From: Phenylobacterium deserti
Lineage (GTDB): Bacteria > Pseudomonadota > Alphaproteobacteria > Caulobacterales > Caulobacteraceae
Direction: 5' to 3'
DNA: 44,383 nt
NCBI GenBank assembly: GCA_943332615.1
Contig: CALQQB010000034.1
Span: 1-44,383 of the forward strand
The notes beneath the pieces were generated by a model. It ran no database searches, was not told the origin of the DNA, and was given only the letters and a program-made list of their open reading frames with translations. The position numbers and the translations under genes were made by a program. Positions 44,240 to 44,383 of this stretch are shown here, piece by piece. How positions within the stretch are numbered: the first letter of the stretch is position 1; each line of letters starts with the position of its first letter.

Positions 44240-44383
44240 GTGACGCTCGGCCTGTTCGCCCTCTCGCTGCTGTTCTCGATCCTGCTGTGCGTCCACTGCG
44301 TGCGCACCGGCCGCGAGATGTACTGGCTGATGATCATCCTGATGTTCCAGCCGCTGGGCGGGCTGGTCTACGCCATCGTCCAC
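44240..44383 (+). CDS. Membrane protein N-terminus (cut by window end)
   Basis: GTG start with CCGGAG upstream, 48 codons visible: two hydrophobic stretches (about 3-18 and 26-47) separated by HCVRTGREMYW, then LMFQPLGGLVYAIV. This resembles the N-terminus of alphaproteobacterial proteins with a PLDc_N-like membrane domain, some of which continue into TPR repeats. The rest lies outside the window, so product is unassigned. Confidence 0.65.
   Translation, partial: MTLGLFALSLLFSILLCVHCVRTGREMYWLMIILMFQPLGGLVYAIVH

Overview
The window is GC-rich, densely coded alphaproteobacterial chromosome. Gene content and family flavour point to Caulobacterales, most likely a Phenylobacterium/Caulobacter relative: FixLJ-FixK-FixT with an adjacent ccoNOQP-fixGHIS cluster, CtC-type L25, COQ7, PEP-CTERM and a MarR-linked homogentisate operon. 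The genus is an inference from protein families; no rRNA is present.

Layout. (1) 1-4.7 kb looks like a worn accessory edge: the last codons of a probable transposase, a MaoC-type dehydratase pair, a VirJ/AcvB-like hydrolase, a 5'-truncated DUF6519-like fragment and an orphan MASE1-type hybrid histidine kinase. (2) 4.7-24.5 kb is a low-oxygen regulon. The + strand carries fixK, two tandem universal stress proteins, a small membrane protein, a cytochrome c lipoprotein, fixL, fixJ and a fixT-like receiver. The - strand carries ccoN-ccoO-ccoQ-ccoP-ccoG-fixH-fixI-ccoS and a 39-residue membrane peptide. A beta-CASP RNase-like protein, an XRE regulator, a DUF883-like protein, an SDR and an orphan HATPase protein lie around it. 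At least eight FixK/FNR-type palindromes were read by eye, most 55-67 bp before a start codon, so the satellite genes look like one regulon: FixL senses O2, FixJ activates fixK, FixK activates the cbb3 oxidase and satellites, and FixT would feed back on FixL. (3) An ompW-like gene in this region is broken by a heptanucleotide tandem repeat of 9.9 units; removing exactly eight units restores a full-length frame. (4) 24.5-27.3 kb: tRNA-Leu(CAA), and feoAB behind a Fur-box-like site. (5) 27.3-32.4 kb: a tightly overlapping tyrosine/homogentisate operon (hppD, isoaspartyl peptidase, hmgA, small ORF, fah, marR) with a candidate operator before hppD. (6) 32.4-44.4 kb is mostly housekeeping: YqaA-like protein, dsbB, coq7, a PEP-CTERM protein, proC, a deletion-riddled chemotaxis receptor remnant, ybjN-like, ubiK, lgt-midA-pgeF, prs, a lipoprotein, rplY with a structured leader, pth, and the start of a membrane protein cut by the window end.

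No intergenic stretch exceeds about 300 bp. The longest is 13071-13333, which holds only a short GC hairpin. No CRISPR array, rRNA or intact insertion sequence was seen.
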